Shown here piece after piece: positions 1-7,767 of a stretch of 64,000 nt of DNA. Numbering within the stretch: the stretch's first letter is position 1; each line of letters opens with the position of its first letter. Position numbers and translations under genes: made by a program. This DNA comes from Tolypothrix sp. PCC 7910 (GTDB taxonomy: Bacteria; Cyanobacteriota; Cyanobacteriia; Cyanobacteriales; Nostocaceae). Below the pieces are notes generated by a model. The model was not told where the DNA came from. It did no database searches and saw nothing but the letters and a program-made list of their open reading frames with translations. Location: assembly GCF_011769525.1 (NCBI RefSeq), contig NZ_CP050440.1, positions 6,387,501-6,451,500 of the forward strand, given 5' to 3'.

Positions 1-1346
1 ACACGATAAACTGCAATTTCTTTGCTTAATTCTAAAGGAATACCAGGGGGAAATACTTCTGTTTCTGGGATTTTCGCCAAGCTTAAATCGCTCATGCGCT
101 TGATAAATAATGCGCCAGCTGCAATCAATCCCACTTCCACAGCCAGAACCAAATCAAATAATATTGTGACTAGCCAGGTGAGAATCATCACCGCAAAGTC
201 AGAGTAGGTAGCGCGTAGCAGTAAGCCAATGGCTTCCCACTCAATCATTCGCAGACTAACTACCATCAAAATCCCCGCCAACGCCGCTAAGGGAATCTGC
301 GCTGCGAGGGGTGCTAAAGTCAACACAATCAGCGCTAAAGCAACGCCGTGAATTACCCCAGACAAGCGGGTTTTCCCACCAGAACGGACGTTAACCGCAG
401 TTCGGGCGATCGCACCTGTGGCGGGAATGCCACCGAAAAATGGAATAATGATATTGGCTAAACCTTGACCAATTAATTCGCGATCGCTGTTGTGTTTTTC
501 GCTCACCGTCATACCATCAGCCACCACTGCTGACAGCAAGGATTCAATACTTCCCAATGCTGCTAAAGCCAAAGCAGGATTAATTAGTTCCCGAATTAAG
601 CCAAAATCATTCCAGTGGGGAATACCTTGCAGCATTGGTAAAGCTTGCGGGATGGCTCCAATAGTGGGAACATCGAGATGCAAATAAGATGCGATCGCAG
701 TTGCCAATACCAACCCCATCAAAGAACCGGGTATTGTAGTATTAATTTTGGGCCATAGAAGATTCGTTGCAATTACCAGCGTTGCTAATAAAACTGCTGC
801 CCAATTTAACGCTTCTACATGAGTTAAACTTTGCCAAAGTCCTGGCAAAAAATGTTCTTGGCGTGGTAGTTGCAAGCCAAAGAAATTATTTAATTGACCA
901 CAAAAAATAATAACGGCAATCCCATTAGTAAAACCAGCCGTTACTGGATAGGGAATAAATTTAACTAATTGTCCCAGTTTGGCAATTCCTAAAGCAATCT
1001 GGATGATTCCAGCCATTACCCCAGCAATCCAAACTTTTTCTAGTCCGTACTTGGCGACAATTCCCACCAAAATTACAGCCATTGCACCTGTAGGGCCTGT
1101 AATTTGTACTGGTGAACCGCCAAAAATTGCTGCGACAATTCCTGCCACAATAGCAGTGTACAGTCCCGCCTTTGGTTCCACACCACTAGCCACCGCAAAG
1201 GCTAACGCTAAAGGTAAGGCTACCACAGCAGCCGTCAGTCCTCCTGCAAAATCACCCTGCAGGTTACTAAACAAGCGACTAACACCGAAAAATTGTGGTG
1301 CTTCTACAGTCTTAGCTATTACTATCTCTTCAGTTTTAACTTTCAT
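1..1346 (-). CDS. SulP family inorganic anion transporter, C-terminus cut by window edge
   Basis: Membrane transporter of the SulP (SLC26) family, which moves sulfate, bicarbonate or related anions. Translating the minus strand from the ATG at 1346 gives 448 uninterrupted residues running off base 1. The first membrane span reads GDFAGGLTAAVVALPLALAF, the family signature, followed by the conserved QITGPTGAMAVIL stretch and a long series of hydrophobic segments. The readable end (VFPPGIPLELSKEIAVYR) is where the cytoplasmic STAS domain normally begins, so that domain should lie beyond the window. The upstream gene ends only 25 bases before this start, suggesting one transcript. Substrate cannot be told from sequence. 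Sulfate permease or a bicarbonate carrier are both possible; it does not closely resemble BicA as I recall it. Confidence 0.9.
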   Translation of the reverse strand, partial: MKVKTEEIVIAKTVEAPQFFGVSRLFSNLQGDFAGGLTAAVVALPLALAFAVASGVEPKAGLYTAIVAGIVAAIFGGSPVQITGPTGAMAVILVGIVAKYGLEKVWIAGVMAGIIQIALGIAKLGQLVKFIPYPVTAGFTNGIAVIIFCGQLNNFFGLQLPRQEHFLPGLWQSLTHVEALNWAAVLLATLVIATNLLWPKINTTIPGSLMGLVLATAIASYLHLDVPTIGAIPQALPMLQGIPHWNDFGLIRELINPALALAALGSIESLLSAVVADGMTVSEKHNSDRELIGQGLANIIIPFFGGIPATGAIARTAVNVRSGGKTRLSGVIHGVALALIVLTLAPLAAQIPLAALAGILMVVSLRMIEWEAIGLLLRATYSDFAVMILTWLVTILFDLVLAVEVGLIAAGALFIKRMSDLSLAKIPETEVFPPGIPLELSKEIAVYR

Positions 1347-1371
1347 AAGCACGTTGATAGACGCATAGGTT

Positions 1372-2112
1372 TTAAATCAGAACCGAATCTTGGATAAATT
1401 CTAACAACGCTTCCGAATGCCACATTCTTTGTCCAGCACGAGTAAGATTGTCATAACTGATTTCTGTTAAACAAACCAATTCATCCCCTTGGCGATAACC
1501 TGGGTTTTTTTGCTCAAAAAACTGAATATGCGGGTTAGTCTGTCTTCCTGTAGGAATTTCAATTAAATTCTCGCGCAGAATTTGCGGATTTTGGAAGCGA
1601 ACAATACCACTGGCTTGTTGATAAGAATCACCATAATATTGCTGTCCCAAACTCGCTATCAAGTTGGTGATATGGGTAGGTGTAATGATATTGTGGCGGG
1701 GGTAAAACTCTTGCCAAAAAGTCGGGAGAAAGCGGTAAGTACGAAAGCCAGAACAAATTAGCAGCCAGTATAACTTATTTTCCACATAGTGTTGGCGCAG
1801 AAAATTCACAGCATTAATCCAGGAACGTGGTAGCGTTGTACTCGACCAAGCACTAGGATCAACAATGGTATCGCCAGAATAAATTACACTAATTTGCTCT
1901 CCTGCAAAAGTCGTCTGGCTCAACATCAGAGTAGAAAAGCCTTTCAGGGTATGGGTGATGTCATCCCGCAACAACAACACCCAGTTTTTACGCTCCAAAT
2001 CAGCCTGAAAGCCATCCCAGGTTACACCTTTAAAATGATTATCTAGCAGCGCATACATAGCAATGCGATCGCTTGGGTGCAAATTTTGAACAGGAACCAG
2101 CGAACTCTTCAT
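1372..2112 (-). CDS. conserved hypothetical protein, 246 aa, co-directional with SulP gene
   Basis: Function not recognised. The 246-residue protein is soluble, with no signal peptide or membrane span. It opens with MKSSLVPVQNLHPSDRIAMY and contains a beta-rich central part rich in aromatic residues (around LYWLLICSGFRTYRFLPTFW). An early pattern of helix, VLLLRDD strand, then a KGFSTLML strand is loosely reminiscent of GNAT acyltransferases, but no acetyl-CoA loop is evident, so this is only a guess. It ends 25 bases upstream of the SulP transporter start on the same strand, which points to co-transcription. The ATG at 2112 is clear. Confidence 0.65.
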   Translation of the reverse strand: MKSSLVPVQNLHPSDRIAMYALLDNHFKGVTWDGFQADLERKNWVLLLRDDITHTLKGFSTLMLSQTTFAGEQISVIYSGDTIVDPSAWSSTTLPRSWINAVNFLRQHYVENKLYWLLICSGFRTYRFLPTFWQEFYPRHNIITPTHITNLIASLGQQYYGDSYQQASGIVRFQNPQILRENLIEIPTGRQTNPHIQFFEQKNPGYRQGDELVCLTEISYDNLTRAGQRMWHSEALLEFIQDSVLI

Positions 2113-2340
2113 TATCGGTAATTACTTAAAAATAATTAGATACAAGTTATCAATTAACACTTTAACGAGTCGGTCGCTAAAGTTACATACTCATGTGACA
2201 GATTTTCAAATGGTTATTGAATAGATTATGAATTATGAATTAAAATCAGAAGTATAAGTAATATGTGTTAAATGTATATTTTCAATATCATTTGTCACTA
2301 AAAACAGCATTAAAGCACTTTATAGAACACCATGAAATAT

Positions 2341-2375
2341 GGTGCGTTAGCCTATGGCATAACACACCCTACGAT
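2341..2375. repeat. short palindromic intergenic repeat (GGTGCGTTA...TAACACACC type)
   Basis: Imperfect inverted repeat between the Rieske gene 3' end and the 246-aa hypothetical gene. The arms GGTGCGTTA and TAACACACC face each other. The same motif ends (GTGCGTT / AACACACCCTAC) recur near 19241, 28911, 55347 and 63952, so this is one member of a dispersed family. Confidence 0.6.
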
Positions 2376-2389
2376 TTAATTTTATTAGC

Positions 2390-3412
2390 TTAATTTTGAA
2401 TCTTAACTTTTGAATTTACCCCAGATTTTGACCAACGAGAAGGTTCTAGTTGGTTAACATAATCCATATATTGAGCTAAAGGCTGATCGATACTTAACAG
2501 CAATTTAGGATTAAAGCGAATATTATCGTAAATCTTGCCGTCTTCATCTCTGAGCATATAGTAAGCTAGGCGAGTACAAAATAGCAAAAATCTACTCAGC
2601 AAATATCCCACAAATCCTTGACGTTTTGCAGTTACATAAATTGGTTGAATACGCGTTCTACCAGGTGCTATGGGAGTGTAAGCATATATCATGTGCAACG
2701 GCGGAAATAGCCGGACATTTTTCATCATTGTTAACAAACCAATGCACCCATTAGCATAGCGCATTGAATATTCATAACTAGAACCTAGAAATTTGTTTCC
2801 TAACCGTTCTCGCCAGGTTGTTTGAGGAAATTGCCCTCGCATTGTAAAGTCAATTTGTGTGCCTAATTCGCTACGATGTAGCGACAAATCCATTTTGATA
2901 TCTAAATGATGAATTGTTTTTAAATGTTGAGCATCAATCCCATTCATCATACAAATATGATGATGACAGCTTCTCTCAAATGCCGTATCAGGTTGTGCAA
3001 CAATTTCTTTACCCTTTAATTCATCAAAATCAGCCACACTTTCTGGCGCTACAGCATCAGGATAAACCCAGATAAAACCATATTTTTCTTCTGTTGCATA
3101 AGCTTGTACTTTTGCTTGAGTAGGAATCTCTGATTGGCAAGGAATATTTTGACAAATTCCTGTTTCATCAAACGCCCAATGATGAAACGCGCAACGAATC
3201 CAATTACCATCAACCTTTCCAATTCCTAAATCTGTTCCCAAATGTGAACAGTAAGCATCCAAAGCGCGCACTCGTCCATCTTCACCACGAAATATGGTAA
3301 TTCTTTGACCACAAATTTCTACAGATTTGGCTTGTTTTCGAGGTAATTCTCTACTCGTACAAGCAATATACCAACCCTTAGCAACTATATTCCAATTATT
3401 AAATATTTGCAT
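2390..3412 (-). CDS. Rieske [2Fe-2S] non-haem iron oxygenase
   Basis: Predicted ring- or alkyl-hydroxylating oxygenase subunit, 340 aa. The Rieske domain carries C55-x-H57 (YCSHLGTDLG) and C74-x2-H77 (CAFHHWAF), the [2Fe-2S] ligands. Downstream, D160-A-Q-H163 followed by H168 fits the (D/N)-x2-H-x4-H facial triad of the mononuclear iron site. Length and domain order match single-component oxygenase alpha subunits of the kind seen in carotenoid, chlorophyll-derivative and sterol oxidation; substrate is not recognisable. The gene follows an Mpo1-like membrane protein gene (3419-3838) with only 6 bases between them, so the two are almost certainly one operon. No reductase or ferredoxin gene is adjacent, so electrons must come from elsewhere. 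Confidence 0.9.
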   Translation of the reverse strand: MQIFNNWNIVAKGWYIACTSRELPRKQAKSVEICGQRITIFRGEDGRVRALDAYCSHLGTDLGIGKVDGNWIRCAFHHWAFDETGICQNIPCQSEIPTQAKVQAYATEEKYGFIWVYPDAVAPESVADFDELKGKEIVAQPDTAFERSCHHHICMMNGIDAQHLKTIHHLDIKMDLSLHRSELGTQIDFTMRGQFPQTTWRERLGNKFLGSSYEYSMRYANGCIGLLTMMKNVRLFPPLHMIYAYTPIAPGRTRIQPIYVTAKRQGFVGYLLSRFLLFCTRLAYYMLRDEDGKIYDNIRFNPKLLLSIDQPLAQYMDYVNQLEPSRWSKSGVNSKVKIQN

Positions 3413-3418
3413 AATTAT

Positions 3419-3838
3419 TTAAATTTTTACTTCATCTTTAGATGATTGATAATTATTCAATATTTCTTGCCTTTGGTGAATATCATCTTGATATTTACCC
3501 ATGAGTACCCTAAATAGCATTTTACCTAAACAGTAAGAAGCGCGCCAAGAAAACACAGCATCTTGTAAATCTATATGGCTACGCTCAAATAAGAAATGTC
3601 CAGTTAATCCAATTAGCTGAGTTAATGGTAAGCCCAAGAGTAACCATAAGTTTTGTAGCTTCCAAGCAGAAAAAAGCAAGCCGTAAAAAAAGCATATCCC
3701 TAAGATATGGAGAGCGATATTAATTGGATGCTGATGTTTAAGAACAAAAATATCCCAGTAATCTGTAAAAGGATGCTCCAGAATTTGATTATTGATTTTA
3801 TTTCTTATATTTTGTCGAACATAATTAGCTTGATGCAT
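3419..3838 (-). CDS. Mpo1-like (DUF962/YGL010w family) membrane protein
   Basis: Small membrane protein of 139 aa. The DUF962/Mpo1 signature is present as H35-x-H37-P-x-N40-x3-H44 (KHQHPINIALH), with a second histidine-rich site after the second hydrophobic segment (GHFLFERSH, H81, E85, H88). In yeast, Mpo1 is an Fe(II)-dependent dioxygenase acting on 2-hydroxy fatty acids in alpha-oxidation, and those histidines bind iron; that is family knowledge, and the bacterial activity is inferred. Two or three hydrophobic stretches are seen between residues 40 and 80. It is the first gene of a tight two-gene operon with the Rieske oxygenase (6-base gap), so the partner could supply or consume an oxidised lipid. 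Confidence 0.8.
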   Translation of the reverse strand: MHQANYVRQNIRNKINNQILEHPFTDYWDIFVLKHQHPINIALHILGICFFYGLLFSAWKLQNLWLLLGLPLTQLIGLTGHFLFERSHIDLQDAVFSWRASYCLGKMLFRVLMGKYQDDIHQRQEILNNYQSSKDEVKI

Positions 3839-4009
3839 AAATAATTTTGTATAGATAAGGGATTTTAAGTTTGTGAAGTCAACTACCTAAATTTACATAG
3901 TTGAAATTTTAACTTCTGACTATTGAATTTTACTGTATGAAAAAGGTAAAGCAGATAGCCGAATAAAGGTAGGCTTGACAAAATATGCCAAAACTAGCAT
4001 ATTGTAACT

Positions 4010-4403
4010 ATGAATCCACCCCTAAAACCCGTTGAATGGATTGGTAGTTCACTGGATGGATGACTTGAAAGACTTCCCTGAAGATGTTCAGCAAGTCATG
4101 GGGTACGCTTTGTATCGAGCGCAATGTGGCGAGAAGCACCCAGACGCAAAACCGCTTAAAGGTTTTAAAGGTTCTGGCGTTTTGGAAGTTGTTGAAGACT
4201 TCGACGGAGACACTTACCGAGCAGTTTACACAGTTAGATTTGAGAAAACTGTTTACGTATTGCACGCCTTTCAAAAGAAGTCTAAGCATGGAATAGCTAC
4301 TCCTAAAAAAGATGTAGAGCTAATCAAAGCGCGACTTAAACGCGCCAAAGAACACTATGAAGAACAGTACAAACAACTTCTAAAGGAGGAAAACCATGAG
4401 TGA
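4010..4403 (+). pseudogene. RelE/HigB-type (Gp49-like) toxin gene, frameshifted by a 4-bp duplication
   Basis: The toxin of a HigB/HigA-like module, broken near its start. From ATG 4010 the frame reads MNPPLKPVEWIGSSLDG and hits TGA at 4061-4063. The sequence GGATGGAT at 4054-4061 is a tandem 4-bp duplication; removing one GGAT joins the N-terminus to the remaining frame (DDLKDFPEDVQQVMGY... to the stop at 4403) as a normal ~125-residue phage-derived Gp49-like toxin. The C-terminal part keeps the family core (GVLEVVEDFDGDTYRAVYTVRF, VYVLHAFQKKSKHG). Translation could restart at TTG 4032 or ATG 4056, giving a protein lacking about 15 N-terminal residues, so residual activity is possible. Its 3' end overlaps the antitoxin start by 8 bases. 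Confidence 0.75.
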
Positions 4404-4725
4404 AAATATCAATGTACAAGCGAGTAGTGGCAATATTTTTGATGATTTAGGGTTAGCAAATTCTCAAGAATTATTAATTAAAGCAGAACTCATTCGGCAA
4501 ATTAGTGAGTTAATAACTGCAAGAAAACTCACCCAGATTGAAGCCGCAAAATGTCTAGGAATCGATCAACCTAAAATATCTGCCTTGTTGCGTGGTAAAC
4601 TATCTGGATTTTCAATAGAGCGCCTATTTCGGTTCTTAAATGCACTTGGTAGTGAAGTAGAAATTCGGGTGATTACTAAACCTCAATCTGACTCTCATGC
4701 TCAAACAAGAGTGGTTAATATTTAA
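4396..4725 (+). CDS. XRE-family HTH antitoxin (HigA-like)
   Basis: Antitoxin and DNA-binding autorepressor, 109 aa. A helix-turn-helix of the XRE/HigA-2 type spans about residues 35-85 (RKLTQIEAAKCLGIDQPKISALLRG), followed by the usual FSIERLFRFLNALGSEVEIRV tail. The ATG overlaps the last 8 bases of the upstream toxin frame, and the ribosome-binding site AAGGAGGA lies inside the toxin gene, giving toxin-first, coupled translation. The toxin is frameshifted, so this gene may now be an orphan antitoxin or repressor. Confidence 0.85.
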   Translation: MSENINVQASSGNIFDDLGLANSQELLIKAELIRQISELITARKLTQIEAAKCLGIDQPKISALLRGKLSGFSIERLFRFLNALGSEVEIRVITKPQSDSHAQTRVVNI

Positions 4726-4737
4726 GCGCTAGCATCA

Positions 4738-4781
4738 TTAAAACAGAGACAAAACGCTTCCCAGTCTTTCACACCCCAAGC
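4738..4781 (-). repeat. 44-bp remnant duplicating the 3' end of the amidohydrolase gene
   Basis: This segment matches bases 5381-5424 (the 3' end of the D-aminoacylase-type gene) with about 7 differences in 44. Read on the minus strand in the same frame it gives GLGCERLGSVLSLF then stop, against RLGRERLGNVLSPC then stop in the intact gene. The two copies are direct repeats on either side of the second toxin-antitoxin pair. Confidence 0.65.
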
Positions 4782-4828
4782 CGCAATGCTGTAATATGAG
4801 GTAAAAGCTAAACCTTCACTCTGAACTC

Positions 4829-5056
4829 ATGAGTTCCCATCCTCTGTTGAAAGTTGAAATTTCTGAACTCAGCGTTGCAGAACGTATCCAACTTGCTGAA
4901 GATTTATGGGATAGCATTTTAGAACAGCAAGAGCAGCTTACATTAAGTGAAGCGCAACAACAGGAACTAGATCGACGCTTAGAAAGTTACCAGAAAAACC
5001 CTGCAAATGGTTCAAGTTGGGAAGAGGTTAAAAAACGGTTAGGCTTTTCCCGATGA
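4829..5056 (+). CDS. addiction-module antitoxin (RelB-like component, TIGR02574 type)
   Basis: Small 75-aa acidic protein with the hallmarks of the 'putative addiction module component' family: LSVAERIQLAEDLWDSI near the start, then SEAQQQELDRRLESYQKNP and a WEEVKKRL tail. Such proteins neutralise a ParE/RelE toxin encoded immediately downstream. Its stop codon overlaps the toxin start (ATGA at 5053-5056), giving coupled translation. The pair is intact, unlike the module just upstream. Confidence 0.85.
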   Translation: MSSHPLLKVEISELSVAERIQLAEDLWDSILEQQEQLTLSEAQQQELDRRLESYQKNPANGSSWEEVKKRLGFSR

Positions 5057-5349
5057 ACTATAACCTGATTATCCAACCAGAAGCAGAATACGATATTCAG
5101 GATGCTTTTGAGTGGTATGAATCCCAAAATCCAGGTTTGGGTTCTGAGTTTGTCCGTGCAGTCGATGCTTGTCTGTCGGGAATTGGACGAAAACCCCTTG
5201 CTTATCAAGTCATCTACAAACAGGTAAGAAGAGCATTAATCCGTCGATTCCCATACATAATTCTCTACGTTTTTGAGCAAGATACGGTTTTTGTACTTGC
5301 TTGCTTTCATGCAAAACGCGATCCAAAACAGTGGTTGGATAGAATATAA
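5053..5349 (+). CDS. ParE/RelE-family toxin
   Basis: Toxin of 98 aa with the ParE/RelE fold pattern: NYNLIIQPEAEYDIQDAFEWYE at the N-terminus, a central VRRALIRRFPYIILYVFE strand set, and the closing CFHAKRDPKQWLDR motif typical of the family. ParE members poison gyrase and RelE members cut mRNA; which applies here cannot be read off. It overlaps the antitoxin gene by four bases and converges on the amidohydrolase gene, whose stop codon is 31 bases away. Confidence 0.88.
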   Translation: MNYNLIIQPEAEYDIQDAFEWYESQNPGLGSEFVRAVDACLSGIGRKPLAYQVIYKQVRRALIRRFPYIILYVFEQDTVFVLACFHAKRDPKQWLDRI

Positions 5350-5380
5350 TCAAACTTCTCTCTGGGTGATCTACCCTCTG

Positions 5381-7084
5381 TTAGCACGGAGACAAAACAT
5401 TTCCCAATCTTTCACGCCCCAAGCGATCGCTCACTTTTCCTTCAGAAACAACCCGAACTCCATTAATATATACACCTTGCACAATCTCATCTGAACCGCG
5501 CTTTACCATCCGAGGTTCACCATCCAACACAGGATCTAATATTTCCACTTGGGGACTAATTGGCTGATTGAGCGCATTGGGGTTGAGTAAAACCATATCT
5601 GCTTTCGCACCTACTTTCAGCACCCCTGTATCCAGGCGAAACCAAGTTGCTGGTTCTCCTGTAACGCGATAAATTGCAGCTTCCGGTGAAAGAAAATTTG
5701 TTATCACTGCTTGTTTGAGCAAAGACAAAGCCCCATCATAGTATCCCAAGTTACGCACATGAGCGCCAGCATCAGTAAATCCGGGGAAGATATGGGGATG
5801 CTGCATCATCGCCAAACGCGGTTTTAAGCGATCATTGGCTCCTGTTGCTACCCAGCGCAAATCTGTATCGTATTCTTGCAATGCCTGGATCAACAAATCT
5901 ACAGGTTGCTGTTGCTTTTGACGAGCAATTTCTGCAAAACTCAACCCTTGCCAACTTGCGTCGGGACAGCGAACGACTTCCATCAAATCTAATCGACGAT
6001 GAAAAGAATTTCGCCATTTACTCAGCCATTCTTGACGAAATTGACGACAAAAACTTTCAGATTGCCATAATTTTTCCCGTTCTTGGCGTGACTTACAACC
6101 ATTTAGTTGTGCGCCTGTCGTAAATTCTTCAAATAAGGGAGTAACAGGGCCATCAGAATAAATTGTGAATGGTTCTGTTAGGGTTTGAAAGCGCACATTG
6201 CCATTAAGAAGCCGATTCCAAATAAATAGAAGAGGGGAAAATATGCGCCAGAGTTGGCGATTATGTACAGCATCTAAAGCAGAAAGGACAGTTAGCCGCA
6301 GCCGCTTGCCAAATCCCGAACCCATACGCAGAATCTCTACAAAAGAAGCCAGCTTTTGTAAATTGGGAGTGACTTGAAAAACGCGATCGCGTTGCTTACA
6401 AAGTTTAGCCAGCATCGCATATTCTTGAAATTTCGCGTGTTGCGAGGGAATTGTGTAACCTTGCCATTCGCCACTCATCCGATGCCAAGGAAACATATCA
6501 ATAGAAATCCCGACAAATCCCGCGTCTAAAGCATCTGCGGCTATGCGTTGCATCAGTTTTAGCTCAAATTTGCTCGGCTGAACGGTTAAACTGCGTTCCA
6601 ACCCCATCACATGAGCGCGTAAAGCACTATGTCCTAATAAAGGCGCAACATTTGGCCCTAGTGGTAACTGTTGTAAATGTTGTAAATATTCTGCTGGTGT
6701 TTGCCAAGATATTGATTTCTTCAGCCATTTGCAAATTAATCGATGAGATAGGGTTTCGACTCGCTGAAAAATATCTGCCAGCATTTGAGCTTCACCAACA
6801 GCAACAGATAAACTGCAATTGCCAATTACAACGCTGGTCACACCATGACGCACCGATTCGCTCAATCCTGGTGCAATTTCTAACTCTAAATCATAGTGGG
6901 TGTGGATATCGATAAATCCTGGCGTAACCCACAACCCAGCAGCGTCAATCACTTCACTTGCTGGGGTAGATAAGTTAGGAGCAATACCTACAATCCGACC
7001 ATTTTGAATCCCAACATCCCCACGAATAGGCGCAGATCCTAAACCATCGAAAATTAACCCATTTTGAATCAGCAAGTCCAACAT
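5381..7084 (-). CDS. N-acyl-D-amino-acid deacylase family amidohydrolase
   Basis: Metal-dependent hydrolase of the D-aminoacylase branch, 567 aa. The protein opens LDLLIQNGLIFDGLG, followed by TPGFIDIHTHYDLELE (the metal-binding HxH), GNCSLSV (the Cys that bridges zinc in this branch), and near the C-terminus FTDAGAHVRNLG with the catalytic Asp. These match enzymes that remove acyl groups from N-acyl-D-amino acids, or related dihydroorotase-like hydrolases. An in-frame TTG at 7162 would add 26 residues, but the ATG at 7084 places the start exactly at the family N-terminus, so I chose it. A degenerate copy of its 3' end lies at 4738-4781. Specific substrate is unknown. Confidence 0.88.
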   Translation of the reverse strand: MLDLLIQNGLIFDGLGSAPIRGDVGIQNGRIVGIAPNLSTPASEVIDAAGLWVTPGFIDIHTHYDLELEIAPGLSESVRHGVTSVVIGNCSLSVAVGEAQMLADIFQRVETLSHRLICKWLKKSISWQTPAEYLQHLQQLPLGPNVAPLLGHSALRAHVMGLERSLTVQPSKFELKLMQRIAADALDAGFVGISIDMFPWHRMSGEWQGYTIPSQHAKFQEYAMLAKLCKQRDRVFQVTPNLQKLASFVEILRMGSGFGKRLRLTVLSALDAVHNRQLWRIFSPLLFIWNRLLNGNVRFQTLTEPFTIYSDGPVTPLFEEFTTGAQLNGCKSRQEREKLWQSESFCRQFRQEWLSKWRNSFHRRLDLMEVVRCPDASWQGLSFAEIARQKQQQPVDLLIQALQEYDTDLRWVATGANDRLKPRLAMMQHPHIFPGFTDAGAHVRNLGYYDGALSLLKQAVITNFLSPEAAIYRVTGEPATWFRLDTGVLKVGAKADMVLLNPNALNQPISPQVEILDPVLDGEPRMVKRGSDEIVQGVYINGVRVVSEGKVSDRLGRERLGNVLSPC

Positions 7085-7223
7085 ATAGTGACTGGCAAAA
7101 ATTATCTTCCTTGTTCCTTGATATCTTGCACCAATAATCACCTCAGTGTGGATACTGAGCAAATTAACAAAATTACTTAACGCAAATGTAGGCGATCACT
7201 AACCCCATAGACTACAAAATGTA

Positions 7224-7253
7224 AAAGCCCCTCTCAGTTTTTAGAGGAGCTTT
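7224..7253 (-). terminator. rho-independent terminator after the 34-aa membrane protein gene
   Basis: On the minus strand, AGCTCCTCT and AGAGGGGCT pair around a short A-rich loop and are followed by TTTT. It lies 36 bases downstream of the small gene at 7289-7393, supporting that gene as a discrete transcription unit. Confidence 0.75.
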
Positions 7254-7288
7254 GTAAAGTTTCGTTGCTAAAATTTATTTGTATTATC

Positions 7289-7393
7289 TTAAAATGCACT
7301 CATGATGGTGATGATGCTCACGCTGGTCAACATGATGAGAGCGCCCATAACTATAGATTCACCAAAAGATCCAGGAGTTTTTGAGTTATTCAT
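7289..7393 (-). CDS. 34-residue single-span membrane protein, function unknown
   Basis: Short open frame starting at ATG 7393: MNNSKTPGSFGESIVMGALI followed by MLTSVSIITIMSAF and TAA. A polar N-terminus is followed by a hydrophobic helix from about residue 14 to the end, so it should insert once in a membrane. I do not recognise it among the known small photosystem, cytochrome b6f or NDH-1 subunits. Support for reality is the strong hairpin terminator 36 bases downstream and an isolated position with room for its own promoter. No strong ribosome-binding site is visible (AAGAAA just upstream), so confidence is moderate. Confidence 0.55.
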   Translation of the reverse strand: MNNSKTPGSFGESIVMGALIMLTSVSIITIMSAF

Positions 7394-7528
7394 TTTCTTA
7401 GAATCCACATCAAAGTTAAGGATTCATTAACAATACCAGTCTCAGAATTTAATATCTATATAAGTGCGGTAAAACTTTATCTAACGCAAACTTACTTAGT
7501 AAAGGCTGTGGTATTTACTTACAAATGG

Positions 7529-7583
7529 GAATTGGTAATTGGTAATTGGTAATTGGTAATTGGTAATTGGTAATTGGTAATGG
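7529..7583. repeat. heptameric short tandem repeat (STRR), unit GGTAATT
   Basis: About eight head-to-tail copies of GGTAATT in the gap upstream of cysH. Degenerate heptamer arrays of this kind are a known feature of heterocystous cyanobacterial genomes. The rest of the 7394-7767 gap shows no gene. Confidence 0.9.
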
Positions 7584-7767
7584 GAATTTCTCTCCTCATC
7601 TCCCTTATCCCCAGCCCCTAATATATTTGCCAATATAGGTATAAATGCTACAAACTATAAGTTTTACAAATAACTGATACCCTAGCGATTTATGTGCCTT
7701 TGCATTACCTATTTAGGGTAAAATAAATTTTGTTGAAGTATAAAGACCCATTTACCTAAAAATTATC

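Noticed and set aside
1372-2112. GNAT acetyltransferase call for the SulP-linked protein
   Set aside because: The acetyl-CoA binding loop is not visible, so the protein is left as hypothetical.
7529-7583. CRISPR-like array of direct repeats
   Set aside because: Units are 7 bp with no spacers between them; this is STRR. The other repeat blocks in the window have the same character.
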